From positions 1 to 52,492 of the forward strand of contig JBGPOS010000021.1 of NCBI GenBank assembly GCA_041488155.1: a stretch of DNA of 52,492 nt, written 5' to 3'. Positions 1-8,654 of this stretch are shown in pieces. Source of the stretch: JBGPOS01 sp041488155. GTDB lineage: Bacteria; Chloroflexota; Dehalococcoidia; Tepidiformales; Tepidiformaceae. Position numbers and translations under genes: made by a program. Under the pieces are notes generated by a model, which was not told the DNA's origin, searched no databases, and saw only the letters and a list, made by a program, of their open reading frames with translations. How positions within the stretch are numbered: the stretch's first letter is position 1; the number at the start of each line of letters is the position of its first letter.

Positions 1-53
1 GAGAGGTCTCCATGGCCGGAAGTTAGACACCGCCATGCTAAAGGAGGCCTCTC
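1..53. other. Strong stem-loop at window edge, possible structured RNA
   Basis: Bases 1-11 pair with 43-53 over 11 consecutive positions (one G-T wobble). Bases 12-16 (ATGGC) pair with 32-36 (GCCAT), leaving a 6-nt bulge on one side and a 15-nt loop. The element lies downstream of the ffh stop codon and may continue outside the window. It could be a terminator, a leader or an RNA gene. No run of T follows on either side, and I do not recognise a known RNA family. Confidence 0.4.
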
Positions 54-102
54 TCTCCATTCCCACACCCCTGACCCTCGACCCTCTCGGCAATTGCGTA
101 TA

Positions 103-131
103 CAGATACCCGACTGTCTCGCAGGTATCTG
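103..131. terminator. Inverted repeat downstream of ffh, weak terminator candidate
   Basis: CAGATACC (103-110) and GGTATCTG (124-131) form a perfect 8-bp stem around a 13-nt loop, 19 bases past the ffh stop codon. No T-run follows in the ffh direction, so a classical intrinsic terminator is not demonstrated. Confidence 0.3.
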
Positions 132-149
132 AACTCGTTCAACCCTGTA

Positions 150-1475
150 TCACCTCATCCCCGGCATCGCCGGGAACCGCCCCGTGCTCAAGCTCTTAGC
201 GATCTTCCGCGCCTCGAAAAACTGCTTGAGCAACTGGTTCACCTGCGCGGCGTTCGTCCCGCTCCCCCGGGCGATGCGCTTCCGCCGCTTTCCATCTATC
301 CGCTCCGGGTGCCGGCGCTCCCACCCCGTCATCGACAATACGATCGCCTCCGCGTGATTGAAGAAGCTCTCGTCGATGTCGTCCACGTTCAATTGCATCT
401 TGATCTTGTTGAAGCCGGGCAACATCTGCACGAGCTGCCCCAGCGGCCCCATCTTCCGCACCTTTCGCAGTTGCTCGACGAAGTCCTGGAGGTCGAAGGT
501 GCCCTTCTTGAGCTTCTCACCGAACCTGTCGGTGTCTTCGTCCCCCATCGTCTCCTTCGCCCGCTCAATCAGACTCAGCATGTCTCCCATCCCCAGGATT
601 CGCCCCGCCAGCCGATCCGGGTGGAACGCCTCCAGCGCGTCCGACTTCTCCCCAACCCCGATGAACTTCACAGCTACACCGGTCACGCTCCGGATGCTCA
701 GCGCAGCCCCGCCCCGCGCATCCCCGTCCATCTTCGTCAGGATCAACCCCGTCGTGCCGACCTTATCGTGGAACTCCTTCGCCGCTGTCACCGCGTCCTG
801 CCCCGCCATCGCATCCGCGACGAACAGCACCTCCTGCGGCGACAACTGCTTCCGCAGCGCCGCCACCTCGGCCATCATCGCTTCGTCCACGTGCAGCCGC
901 CCCGCCGTGTCGACCAGCACGTGCGTGGCGTTCATCCGCTTCGCTTTCTCGAGCCCGTGCCCGGCGATCACCGCCGGCTTCACCGCCGTCCCTTCTTCGT
1001 GGTACGGGATGTCCAGCTGTTTCGCGAGCGTTACCAGTTGCTCCACAGCCGCGGGCCGGTAAATGTCGCAGGCAACGACGAGCGGCCGTTGCCCCTGCTT
1101 TTTCAGCAAGTTCGCCAGCTTCGCGATGCTCGTCGTCTTCCCGCTTCCCTGGAGGCCCACCAGCATGATGACCGTCGGCGGGCGGAGAGCCGTCTCAAGC
1201 TTCGGCGCCTCGCCCCCCAGCAACGTCACTAGCTCGCCGTGGACGATGTCGATAACCTGCTGAGCCGGCGTGAGGCTACGTAGCACCTGCGCCCCCAGCG
1301 CCTTCTCTTTCACGTGCGTCGTGAACTCCCGAACTACCTTGAAGTTCACGTCCGCTTCGAGCATCGCCATCCGCACTTCGCGCAGCGCCTGGTCGAGGTC
1401 CTCCTCCGTCACCACACCGCGGCTGCCGAACTTTCGGAACGCCCCCTGCAGCTTGTCGGTCAGCGACTCGAACAC
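150..1475 (-). CDS. ffh: Signal recognition particle protein Ffh (SRP54)
   Basis: Ffh is the GTPase that binds SRP RNA and signal sequences and delivers ribosomes to FtsY at the membrane. The 441-residue protein has the helical N domain, the G domain with P-loop GLQGSGKTT (107-115), DTAGR (189-193), TKMD (247-250) and GDARGGA, then a methionine-rich M domain ending in FPAMPGMR. Length and order are normal for the family. The start is GTG. A TAGACT box lies 7 nt upstream, which points to a leaderless mRNA. The next gene upstream on this strand ends 48 bases before the start, so ffh probably has its own promoter. Confidence 0.97.
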   Translation of the reverse strand: MFESLTDKLQGAFRKFGSRGVVTEEDLDQALREVRMAMLEADVNFKVVREFTTHVKEKALGAQVLRSLTPAQQVIDIVHGELVTLLGGEAPKLETALRPPTVIMLVGLQGSGKTTSIAKLANLLKKQGQRPLVVACDIYRPAAVEQLVTLAKQLDIPYHEEGTAVKPAVIAGHGLEKAKRMNATHVLVDTAGRLHVDEAMMAEVAALRKQLSPQEVLFVADAMAGQDAVTAAKEFHDKVGTTGLILTKMDGDARGGAALSIRSVTGVAVKFIGVGEKSDALEAFHPDRLAGRILGMGDMLSLIERAKETMGDEDTDRFGEKLKKGTFDLQDFVEQLRKVRKMGPLGQLVQMLPGFNKIKMQLNVDDIDESFFNHAEAIVLSMTGWERRHPERIDGKRRKRIARGSGTNAAQVNQLLKQFFEARKIAKSLSTGRFPAMPGMR

Positions 1476-1482
1476 GCCTACG

Positions 1483-1488
1483 AGTCTA
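1483..1488 (-). promoter_or_regulatory. -10 box of leaderless ffh promoter
   Basis: TAGACT on the minus strand is followed by exactly 7 nt and the ffh GTG. With a normal discriminator length, transcription would begin at or next to the start codon. The same arrangement recurs at nine other genes in the window. Confidence 0.55.
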
Positions 1489-1523
1489 CAGGCACCTCCG
1501 CCCTTCGACGAAGGCCCTGCACC

Positions 1524-1904
1524 TCAGTCTTCCTTTTCGAGTTGCGCCCTGATGTCCCGCTGCAGCGAGACCAGTGGCGCCTCCATGGGGTGCCGGTCGT
1601 GCCTGAATCGAGATCGCAAGAGCCCGAGCCCATACCGAAGGAAGAACCCCGGCTTCCCCATCTCCCGGAACTGGCCGATGTGGCCTGATTCGTGCGCTAT
1701 CAGGGCGAGGCCTCGCGTTGTGTCCGGTCTGAACCGCCCTTCTCTAAACACCACGTGCCTCCCAAAGGTCACAGCTCCCGTCCGTAGCCCCGCTGGCAGC
1801 CATCGCCAGGGACGTTCACGCACCACTAGCATCCGCTCCAGGTCTTCCCGCGCCACGAACCGCGAAAGCCGCTCTATTGCGTCAGGCGGCAGCCCGGCGC
1901 TCAC
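1524..1904 (-). CDS. Small HExxH protein resembling the eCIS-core (DUF4157) metallopeptidase domain
   Basis: This 126-residue protein has a basic N-terminal segment, then a stretch with the layout seen in DUF4157/eCIS-core domains: a TFGRHVVFREGRF strand pair, then ALIAHESGHIGQ containing HESGH (HExxH). The usual large C-terminal extension is missing. The GTG start overlaps the TGA of the upstream gene as GTGA, and AAGGAGG lies 8 nt before it, so translation is coupled to the large membrane glycosyltransferase-like gene. The frame stays open further upstream, but that part overlaps the upstream gene and looks non-coding. Function is unknown. Peptidase activity is inferred only from the HExxH motif. 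Confidence 0.7.
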   Translation of the reverse strand: MSAGLPPDAIERLSRFVAREDLERMLVVRERPWRWLPAGLRTGAVTFGRHVVFREGRFRPDTTRGLALIAHESGHIGQFREMGKPGFFLRYGLGLLRSRFRHDRHPMEAPLVSLQRDIRAQLEKED

Positions 1905-4900
1905 GACCCCGCCTCCTTGAGCGAACCTTCTACCCGGTAGATCACGTTCTCCCCCGAACGGAACACCTCGGTCAGCCCCGGCAGCTCCGATAGCGTTTTG
2001 AGCGCAGCCGGCGACCCGTACGCATGCTCTTCGGTGCCGACCACAACGTAGGACACGTTGTACTTCTGCAGATAGTACTCTGCGAACCCCGCCCCCGGGT
2101 CCCGGTAGAACCGCTGCGTGTCGAACCGCCGGGCCTGCACCAGGTCCGCGTAATCCTGCCGCTGTTGGATCTGGTGCCAGTCCCAGCCGATCACCGCTGG
2201 CAGCCCGGTGTTCTCCGAGATCCGCCCCGTCCAGTGGTAGAGCGGCCCCACCGCCTCCACGATCACCGGGCTTCCCTCTACGTTTGCCCGCAACCATCGG
2301 ATGAGCGGCCCGTCGTCCCCAAGGTTGAGCACCCGGTCGTCCGCCGGGTCGTTTGTCCCTATGTCCTCGACGAACCGCGCGTCCGCCAGGTACGCCAGGC
2401 CGTTCAGGGTCGGCGGCAGGGCCACGAACCGTTGTTCCTGTCGCTCACGCGTCCCCGACCAGACGAAGATCGCCGCCCCGAACAGCAGCACACCAATCGT
2501 TACGGCCGCGCTCCAGGCCGCCAGCCTTCGCCCTTCTATCGGTGCCGGCCGCCAGCCCCGCACTGCCCAGAGCGCGCGTCCGGCGTACCACGCGGCAAAC
2601 GCGCTCGCCAGCGCGAACAGCTGCCACGCCTGCAGCAAGAACTTGAACACCGTGTTCATCCGCTGGATGTCGTTCGTCACCGTGACCACGTCGACCCCTG
2701 CCCCGATCGCCAGCGCCAGCCCGAACATTGCCGTGACCAACAACCGTGGCACGTTCCGTTCTCGCGCCCGCAGCTCCAGCCAGATCAGGTTCATCACGAA
2801 GATCTCCGCCAGCGCACTGAGCGTCACGACGACCAGCCCGAATCGCCAGGTGAACGCCGTTACGCCCGTCACGAATATCGCCAGGGCGACCAACTCCAGG
2901 CGTCCGTTCACCAGCGCAAGCACCGGATTCCTTCCCGATCGCCCGGCCCTCGCTGCCAGTTCCTCGTGGTACCGGACGGCAAGGAAAGCCAACGCAATCG
3001 CGACGAAGAGGCCGAAGTGCGCGAAGTACTGCTGCGCTTGAGTCGTTTCCGGCGCTCGCACAAGCCCCGAATCGAACGCCTCGAAGTGCTGCGTGTAGGG
3101 CGAGAACGCCACCACCAGGACACCGGCGGCCAGGGCGAGGTGCCCCACCCCGTCCCACCAGCGCTGCTGCCACCTCCCTGCCGCCAGCACCTGCCCCAGC
3201 ACCACTCCGCCTCCCACGATGAGGACCGCCGTCGGGAAGTCCCACGTGTGGATGGTGCGCACCAGCCCCAACGCCAGGCCAAGCGCGCCCGCTAATGCCC
3301 ACGCTTGCGCCCGCAACCCGGCTCCAGCCGACGCGACATAAGCGACTACCAGCGCGATCGTTAATCCGAAGAAAGGCAGGTCCATCAGGTGTGGGTGCAG
3401 GTCGCCGAAGAGGAGCGACCAGTAGGGGAATTCGGTGATGTCGAACTGCCCGAAGTGCACGCGGGAACTCCGCCACCAGTCGAACGGCGCCATCTCCGCG
3501 CCCTCGAACAGCCACCGGTAGAGACCCCCCAGCACCCCGAACGCCCCGCCCAGTACCGGGAAGTCTCCCGCCACGTGCCAGGTATCGAGTCGCTGCAGCC
3601 GCTCGATAGTCTGCTGTCCCCCGTCGAGATTCCCGATCCCAACGAGCAGCACCGCGCCGAACAATCCTGCCAGGATCAAGGGCCGCCACGGCAGCTTCTC
3701 GGTCAGTTCTCTCCTTCGCTCACCGTTGAGAGCGAGCCCTACGAGGTTGTGCACCGTCGAGAATGCGGTCGTTGCCGCAAGCGCCGCGAACGTTGGCACG
3801 CCCAGGTTGAACGCTACCTCAGGCACCATCCGCAGCGCCCGGATGGGCGCCGCCATCAGGAACCATCCCATGTAGTAGTAGTTCATCGTCCCGCCCGCGA
3901 ACCACGGGTCGTAGGGTGGCATCTCAACCGCACGGGTCACCGCTGTGAGATATGCGATCTCCATCGGCTTCTCGCCGCCCTGCGGGTGGTACCAGAGGTC
4001 CGGGTTGAATGCCCGCAGCCCGAGGAAAGCAAAGAACGACACCAGGAACACAGCCTCGACCGCCACCCACGACCGCCAGTGCGTTCGCCACTCGTCCCGC
4101 AGCGCATCCCGCCGGCCAAGGCCCAATCCCAGCCCAATCCCGGCGACGGCGCCGAACACCGCCCAGGCGAGACCGCCGCCAAACTGCGACCCACCCCACG
4201 CCACGATCAGCCAGGTCAAGAGCCCCACGATTCCCATGCCGATCGCCTTCGACAGCCCGTATCCACGGTCGGGCAGCGCCTTGCACAGCCACGTCAGCCA
4301 GGGCACGGTCGCCAGTCCCGCTACCTCCAGCCAAGCCAGCCACCACAGCCACGGCAGGTGGCTGGTCCAGCCGTCCTCCGAGAACACCTCGCTGAATGTC
4401 CCGCCCGCCTGCTGAGTCCGAGCCTCTTCAACGGTCATCTCGAGGCCGTTGCTCCGCCCCTGCCTCGGCAACAGGTTCACCGCGCGCTCCGGATGCGCCT
4501 CCTCGAGCAGGGCGACCGCCTTCTCCGGGTCCCATTGCGCGGTCTTCCGGTACAGCCGCACCTCCGGATGGTCATACACCGTGAACGACTCCTCCGCGCC
4601 TGAGTCATCGATGGACATCCCCATAAACGTCGGGTGCGCCATAAACGTCGCGACCCGTTCAAAACCGAGGCCCCCGCTGTCCAGCAGCTCGTAGTAGCGG
4701 ATCGTCGCCGGATACTCTGCCGGCAATCGGCGGACCGAGTCGCGAACACGGTTGGACGAGATCGCCACGTAGTCCGCACCGTTCAATCCCCGGTTGGCAC
4801 CTGCGCCCTCTCGGCCGTAGACCAGCTCGCGCACCTTCTCCTCCGAGTCCGTTGTGTACGGCTCGGTCTCGATGAGCCGGTACCCACCCGGGGCCCCCGG

Positions 4901-6430
4901 AATCTCGTAGGGCAGCGTGTCGTCCCACACCTCCCCGGTGATGCTCGATCCCGGCGCCACGTTGCTGTCGATCCACCGGCTGGCCGCAATCCGCGGGTGC
5001 TCCTCGCTATAAAGAGACTGAAATGCAAGCGCCCACCAGGCCGTCGCCGCGATCACCAGCACCGCCGCTCCGGCGCTGCACCATCGCAAAGGTCGCTCCG
5101 CCCGGCGGATTCGAGCGGCAGGCCACCGCACCGGGCTCGGCAGCCTTCCCTCGCCGCGGGCGAACGACCAGACCTGCACCAGCCCCCAGCCAGCAAAGAC
5201 GCAAAGCACCGGGTACATCGGCTCGAAGTAGCGCATGAACGCCACGAACCGCGGGCCCTGGAACGCAAGCACCGCGCCGGCGAACGCAAGGGGCAGTGCA
5301 AACGCAACTTCCCGGCGCCGGAACATGACTACTACGGCCGTGATGCACGCCACCCACGCGGTCACCCCCAGCGCCGGTCCCATCCCCCAGAGCACCATGT
5401 TCTCCACCGGCCCCAGCACTGGCGTCCGCCCCGCGAACTGCACAAAAGGCGGGAAGTCCACGTTCCCATTCTGGAAGTCGATCTCGCGTTGGATGTCGCT
5501 CATCCATCGCTCGCTCAGGCCCAGGTCCCAGAGGTGCGGCCCCGCGAACGCGTAAGGTTGCGCGATCCTGAACACTACGAGAGCCGCCCCCAGCGACAGG
5601 CACAGCAACGAAACGTCGGTCATCCAGTGGCCACCGATGGAAGCCGCCTGCCCTCGCCAGCGCAGTCCGAGCCGTGGGAGGTCGCGCAGCCCGATCCGCG
5701 CCAGCGTCAGCACGAAGGGCGCCAGCGCCAGCGGCCAGGCGGTCACTTTGCTCGCCAGCCCAAGCCCGATCGACAGGCCCAACGCGAGCGACCACGCGAC
5801 CTGCGCCCGCTGTCGCCCCGCTCTCAGCGCCAGCGCCCCGCAGAGCAGGCTCGCAGCGCCGAAGAACGTGACGTAGGGGTCCATCGTCCAGAAGTGCGCA
5901 AGCTGCGTAGGAAGCACCGCCAACGCGTAGAGCAGCGCCCCAACCAGCCCCGCGCGCCGTCCAAGGATGACCGTCCCAAGTCCGAAAACGACCGCCACCG
6001 TGGCCAGGTCGAACAGCGCCGTGATTCGCCTGCCCCAGATCACCGTCCGCTCGTAGCTGTCATCCCCGGCGATCGTGCTCACGCCTTTCGCGAGGAACAG
6101 CGGGAACGTGCCGTAGACGTACGAGTGCGTTTGCGGATCGTTGTAAGGGTTTAGCGGGCTCTTAGCTGTGTCGAAGTACGCACCGGCGCTCTCAGGCCAG
6201 TCTATCCCTCCCGACACGAGCGAAAGGAAGCGCTCGTCGGGATGCATCTGTAGCGGCGCGTCAGCGCCTTCGGGCTGGTCCCAGCCGAGTCCGTGAAACC
6301 GCAGCGCCGCCCCAACCAGGAGCACGAGGGCCACCGCCACCGTCCACCGGAGCGCGTTGGCCCGGGCGAGCGACGCGACCGCTGGCCACCCTGCCCTGTT
6401 CAGCCGGCGGTCGTACGGGGTCTCGGCCAC
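1901..6430 (-). CDS. Giant membrane protein: GT39-like glycosyltransferase fused to a DUF2298 domain
   Basis: This 1509-residue polytopic membrane protein has two halves. The N-terminal half has a PMT/GT39-like start (membrane helix, then a loop with MHPDERFLS) followed by about ten hydrophobic segments. The middle carries soluble loops. The C-terminal half begins near residue 820 with WYHPQGGEKPMEIAYL and NYYYMGW, typical of DUF2298, followed by more helices and an extracytoplasmic tail. Proteins of this layout are common in Chloroflexota and are thought to act in polyisoprenyl-linked surface glycosylation, but the substrate is unknown. The GTG start has GGGGGA just upstream. The stop overlaps the start of the small HExxH gene. 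Confidence 0.85.
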   Translation of the reverse strand: MAETPYDRRLNRAGWPAVASLARANALRWTVAVALVLLVGAALRFHGLGWDQPEGADAPLQMHPDERFLSLVSGGIDWPESAGAYFDTAKSPLNPYNDPQTHSYVYGTFPLFLAKGVSTIAGDDSYERTVIWGRRITALFDLATVAVVFGLGTVILGRRAGLVGALLYALAVLPTQLAHFWTMDPYVTFFGAASLLCGALALRAGRQRAQVAWSLALGLSIGLGLASKVTAWPLALAPFVLTLARIGLRDLPRLGLRWRGQAASIGGHWMTDVSLLCLSLGAALVVFRIAQPYAFAGPHLWDLGLSERWMSDIQREIDFQNGNVDFPPFVQFAGRTPVLGPVENMVLWGMGPALGVTAWVACITAVVVMFRRREVAFALPLAFAGAVLAFQGPRFVAFMRYFEPMYPVLCVFAGWGLVQVWSFARGEGRLPSPVRWPAARIRRAERPLRWCSAGAAVLVIAATAWWALAFQSLYSEEHPRIAASRWIDSNVAPGSSITGEVWDDTLPYEIPGAPGGYRLIETEPYTTDSEEKVRELVYGREGAGANRGLNGADYVAISSNRVRDSVRRLPAEYPATIRYYELLDSGGLGFERVATFMAHPTFMGMSIDDSGAEESFTVYDHPEVRLYRKTAQWDPEKAVALLEEAHPERAVNLLPRQGRSNGLEMTVEEARTQQAGGTFSEVFSEDGWTSHLPWLWWLAWLEVAGLATVPWLTWLCKALPDRGYGLSKAIGMGIVGLLTWLIVAWGGSQFGGGLAWAVFGAVAGIGLGLGLGRRDALRDEWRTHWRSWVAVEAVFLVSFFAFLGLRAFNPDLWYHPQGGEKPMEIAYLTAVTRAVEMPPYDPWFAGGTMNYYYMGWFLMAAPIRALRMVPEVAFNLGVPTFAALAATTAFSTVHNLVGLALNGERRRELTEKLPWRPLILAGLFGAVLLVGIGNLDGGQQTIERLQRLDTWHVAGDFPVLGGAFGVLGGLYRWLFEGAEMAPFDWWRSSRVHFGQFDITEFPYWSLLFGDLHPHLMDLPFFGLTIALVVAYVASAGAGLRAQAWALAGALGLALGLVRTIHTWDFPTAVLIVGGGVVLGQVLAAGRWQQRWWDGVGHLALAAGVLVVAFSPYTQHFEAFDSGLVRAPETTQAQQYFAHFGLFVAIALAFLAVRYHEELAARAGRSGRNPVLALVNGRLELVALAIFVTGVTAFTWRFGLVVVTLSALAEIFVMNLIWLELRARERNVPRLLVTAMFGLALAIGAGVDVVTVTNDIQRMNTVFKFLLQAWQLFALASAFAAWYAGRALWAVRGWRPAPIEGRRLAAWSAAVTIGVLLFGAAIFVWSGTRERQEQRFVALPPTLNGLAYLADARFVEDIGTNDPADDRVLNLGDDGPLIRWLRANVEGSPVIVEAVGPLYHWTGRISENTGLPAVIGWDWHQIQQRQDYADLVQARRFDTQRFYRDPGAGFAEYYLQKYNVSYVVVGTEEHAYGSPAALKTLSELPGLTEVFRSGENVIYRVEGSLKEAGS

Positions 6431-6554
6431 TCGTCCCCCGGGCCCGGTGTTGCTCGCGATCGTATCCGCTCCCGTCGCTGCAGTCGCCGTCCATCAGCGC
6501 AGCCCGGCCTCTACGAAAGAATACGGCGCTCGTCACGCTCGACGGCGGCGCTGC

Positions 6555-7571
6555 CTAAAGGCCCTTTTCCACAAGAAAGGCGCAGAGATCACTGATCCGG
6601 CAGGCGTACCCCCATTCGTTGTCGTACCACGCGGCCACTTTGACCAGGTTCCCGCCCACGACGTTCGTGCACTGCCCGTCCACGATGCTCGACCGCTCGT
6701 CGCCTTTCATGTCCATCGATACCACGGGGTCCATCGTGAATCCCAGGATCCCCTTCATCTTCTCCGCCGCCGTCTCGCGCAGGATCTGATTCAGCTCGTC
6801 CTTCGTCGTTTCGCGTCCAGTGAGGGCCACAAGTTCCACGATGGATACGGTCGGCGTCGGCACCCGGTAGGCCAGGCCGTCAAGCTTCCCGTCTATTTCC
6901 GGGATAACCAACTTCAGCGCCCGTGCCGCCCCGGTCGAAGTCGGCACGATGTTCAGCGCTCCCGCCCGCATCTCTCGCGGGTCGCCGCCACCCGCTCTGT
7001 CGAGGATCTGCTGGGAGTTCGTGTAGCTGTGGATCGTCGTCATCTGACCCTTCACCAGCCCAAGGTTGTCCACAATTACCTTCACGACGGGCGCCAGTCC
7101 GTTCGTGGTGCAGCTGGCGTTCGAAATCACGTTGTGTCGTGCCCTGTCGTACTTGTCCGCGTTCACTCCCAGCACGATCGTGAAGTCCTCGTTCTTCGCC
7201 GGGGCGCTGATGATCACCTTTTTCACGCTGTCGCGCCGGTGAGCGACCGCCTTCGTCGCGTCCGTGAAGAAGCCTGTCGATTCGATCACGATCTCCGCCC
7301 CAACCGACCCCCACGGGATCGCACCCGGCTCCCGCTCGCTGAACACTCGGATCAACCGACCGTCGACCACCAGCCCTGCGTCGTCCGTGCGCACGTCGCG
7401 GTGCCAGCGGCCGTAGTTGCTGTCGTACTTCAGCAGGTTGGCGTTCGTGTCGCTCGGCACGAGGTCGTTGATCGCCACCACTTCGAGCTTCTCCCCGTAA
7501 CGATCGCTGATCGCCTTGAGGGCCTGCCGTCCGATGCGCCCAAATCCGTTGATCCCGACTTTCGTCACCAC
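6555..7571 (-). CDS. gap: Type I glyceraldehyde-3-phosphate dehydrogenase
   Basis: The enzyme oxidises and phosphorylates glyceraldehyde 3-phosphate in glycolysis and gluconeogenesis. The 338-residue protein shows the NAD-binding GINGFGRIGR start, the ASCTTN signature with catalytic Cys154, and His181 in TTIHSYTNSQQ. Length is normal. The chosen GTG has GGGGGA 8 nt upstream, and the second codon is also GTG. The divergent intergenic region to the zinc-ribbon gene holds a GC-rich hairpin and a palindromic promoter, so regulation may be shared. The downstream gene starts 125 bases after the stop. Confidence 0.97.
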   Translation of the reverse strand: MVTKVGINGFGRIGRQALKAISDRYGEKLEVVAINDLVPSDTNANLLKYDSNYGRWHRDVRTDDAGLVVDGRLIRVFSEREPGAIPWGSVGAEIVIESTGFFTDATKAVAHRRDSVKKVIISAPAKNEDFTIVLGVNADKYDRARHNVISNASCTTNGLAPVVKVIVDNLGLVKGQMTTIHSYTNSQQILDRAGGGDPREMRAGALNIVPTSTGAARALKLVIPEIDGKLDGLAYRVPTPTVSIVELVALTGRETTKDELNQILRETAAEKMKGILGFTMDPVVSMDMKGDERSSIVDGQCTNVVGGNLVKVAAWYDNEWGYACRISDLCAFLVEKGL

Positions 7572-7645
7572 GATCAGGTCCCCCGCAGTGCTGAAACTTG
7601 CCGCTTCAGCCTACCCCGTTCGCCTTTACCTGGCCACCGGACTAC

Positions 7646-7664
7646 CCCCGGGATAAGCCCGGGG
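7646..7664. other. GC-rich hairpin upstream of gap
   Basis: CCCCGGG (7646-7652) and CCCGGGG (7658-7664) form a perfect 7-bp stem with loop ATAAG, 75-93 bases upstream of the gap start. If gap is transcribed from the palindromic promoter region, this hairpin lies in its 5' leader. It could affect translation or mRNA stability. No function is shown. Confidence 0.4.
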
Positions 7665-7701
7665 CAGACCACTCCCCGAGCGAACTGGCATTGGCTGAGA
7701 G

Positions 7702-7730
7702 TTGACATCCATAGTGTAAGACTATGGAAT
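7702..7730 (+). promoter_or_regulatory. Promoter with embedded palindromic operator in the gap / zinc-ribbon divergent region
   Basis: TTGACA at 7702-7707 matches the -35 consensus. The downstream stretch holds a perfect inverted repeat, CCATAGT (7709-7715), GTAAG spacer, ACTATGG (7721-7727). TGGAAT at 7725-7730 lies 17 nt from the -35 box and is a possible -10. A dimeric repressor bound here would cover the promoter. It reads toward the small zinc-ribbon gene at 7818; the reverse strand reads toward gap. Confidence 0.5.
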
Positions 7731-7817
7731 ATCCGGCGAGAAATAGGCAATTCGGTCTAGCCCGGACTATCGATCTCTAGGACTCTGCTATCTGAGCACT
7801 CAACGAGGAGCCCCACA

Positions 7818-7931
7818 ATGATTCGCAAAATCGTCGTCTGCCCGGCCTGCGAACTGCGCTTCCTTTCCGCCCGCCCGCTAACCTACTGCCCTGGCTGCCA
7901 TCAGCTCGTAGAGCCGGCCGCCCTCAACTAG
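7818..7931 (+). CDS. 37-residue CxxC...CxxC zinc-ribbon miniprotein
   Basis: A short open frame starts at ATG with GAGGAG 7 nt upstream and encodes 37 residues. Two CPxC pairs (CPAC near residue 8 and CPGC near residue 24) are spaced as in a treble-clef or rubredoxin-like zinc ribbon. The arrangement CPAC-x12-CPGC leaves almost nothing outside the metal site. It sits between gap and a HAD hydrolase gene, behind a recognisable promoter with a palindrome. The role is unknown. Such ribbons often bind RNA, RNA polymerase or another protein. Confidence 0.65.
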   Translation: MIRKIVVCPACELRFLSARPLTYCPGCHQLVEPAALN

Positions 7932-7940
7932 CTACAACGC

Positions 7941-8651
7941 TCACTCCGCTGTTCCTGCTCCCGGAGCCGGGAACGCAGACAGCGTTCCTGGACGGTCTCG
8001 CCCGCCAGAGCGGATCCTTTCCCACACCTCAGCCGGGGTCGCTATCGACCGGTATTCGCCTTTCCCCCTGCGCGCCCACTCCGCTACGTAGCACTCCGCC
8101 CCCGTCGACCCCACCTCCCCCAGGTCCGAAGCATCCCCCGAGACGTAAGCACACGCCCCGGCCGAGCGCCCGAGGAACTCACGACACTCCTCGAACCGTG
8201 CGCGCGCATCCCACACCTCCCCCTCTCGGGTCGCCGATAGCACACTCAGAAACCGGTCCACACCGGTCGACTGGATCTGTTTGATGGCCGTGTCGTGACG
8301 TTCCCGCGAAATCGCCGCGATCTCGACTCGGCCCGCCCGAATCCGATCCAATCCCAGCCCAACGCCCTCGTGTACCAGCAGCCGCTTGAGTCCGCTCCGG
8401 TAGTAGATCTCCCCGCAGAGCTCTTCGCACCGTCTCCGCTGGGCTGGTTCCTCCACTACCACCGACACCGCCTGCGCCCACGGCCGTGATCGGTACTCGT
8501 CGACGAGCCCGGCCGCGTCCACTCGCCTCCCACCGGTGCCCACGACCGCCTCTTCCAGTGCGTACTGCCAGGCCTTGCGTGAGTCGATCAGCACTTCGTC
8601 AAGGTCGAAGATCACCGCTTTGACCGTCGGTCGACGTGCGGCCTGTCCCAT
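7941..8651 (-). CDS. HAD-superfamily hydrolase (phosphatase-like)
   Basis: This 236-residue protein has HAD motif I as DLDEVLIDS near the N terminus, a helical cap, a region around SVLSAT where motif II is expected, and SGDASDLGEVG resembling motif IV. Members usually hydrolyse small phosphorylated metabolites; the substrate cannot be predicted. In motif I the second Asp is kept (DxD) but the following residue is Glu. It starts 3 bases after the MobA-like gene and is probably the last gene of that operon. The C-terminal 30 residues are low-complexity. Confidence 0.75.
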   Translation of the reverse strand: MGQAARRPTVKAVIFDLDEVLIDSRKAWQYALEEAVVGTGGRRVDAAGLVDEYRSRPWAQAVSVVVEEPAQRRRCEELCGEIYYRSGLKRLLVHEGVGLGLDRIRAGRVEIAAISRERHDTAIKQIQSTGVDRFLSVLSATREGEVWDARARFEECREFLGRSAGACAYVSGDASDLGEVGSTGAECYVAEWARRGKGEYRSIATPAEVWERIRSGGRDRPGTLSAFPAPGAGTAE

Positions 8652-8654
8652 CCC

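Noticed and set aside
1..60. 5S rRNA fragment (CGGAAGTTAGACACC resembles a 5S segment)
   Set aside because: The resemblance is short, and the surrounding stems do not follow the 5S secondary structure.
4634..6154. Plus-strand open frame antisense to the GT39/DUF2298 gene
   Set aside because: Composition is Arg/Pro-rich with no fold or ribosome site; the minus-strand gene explains the region.
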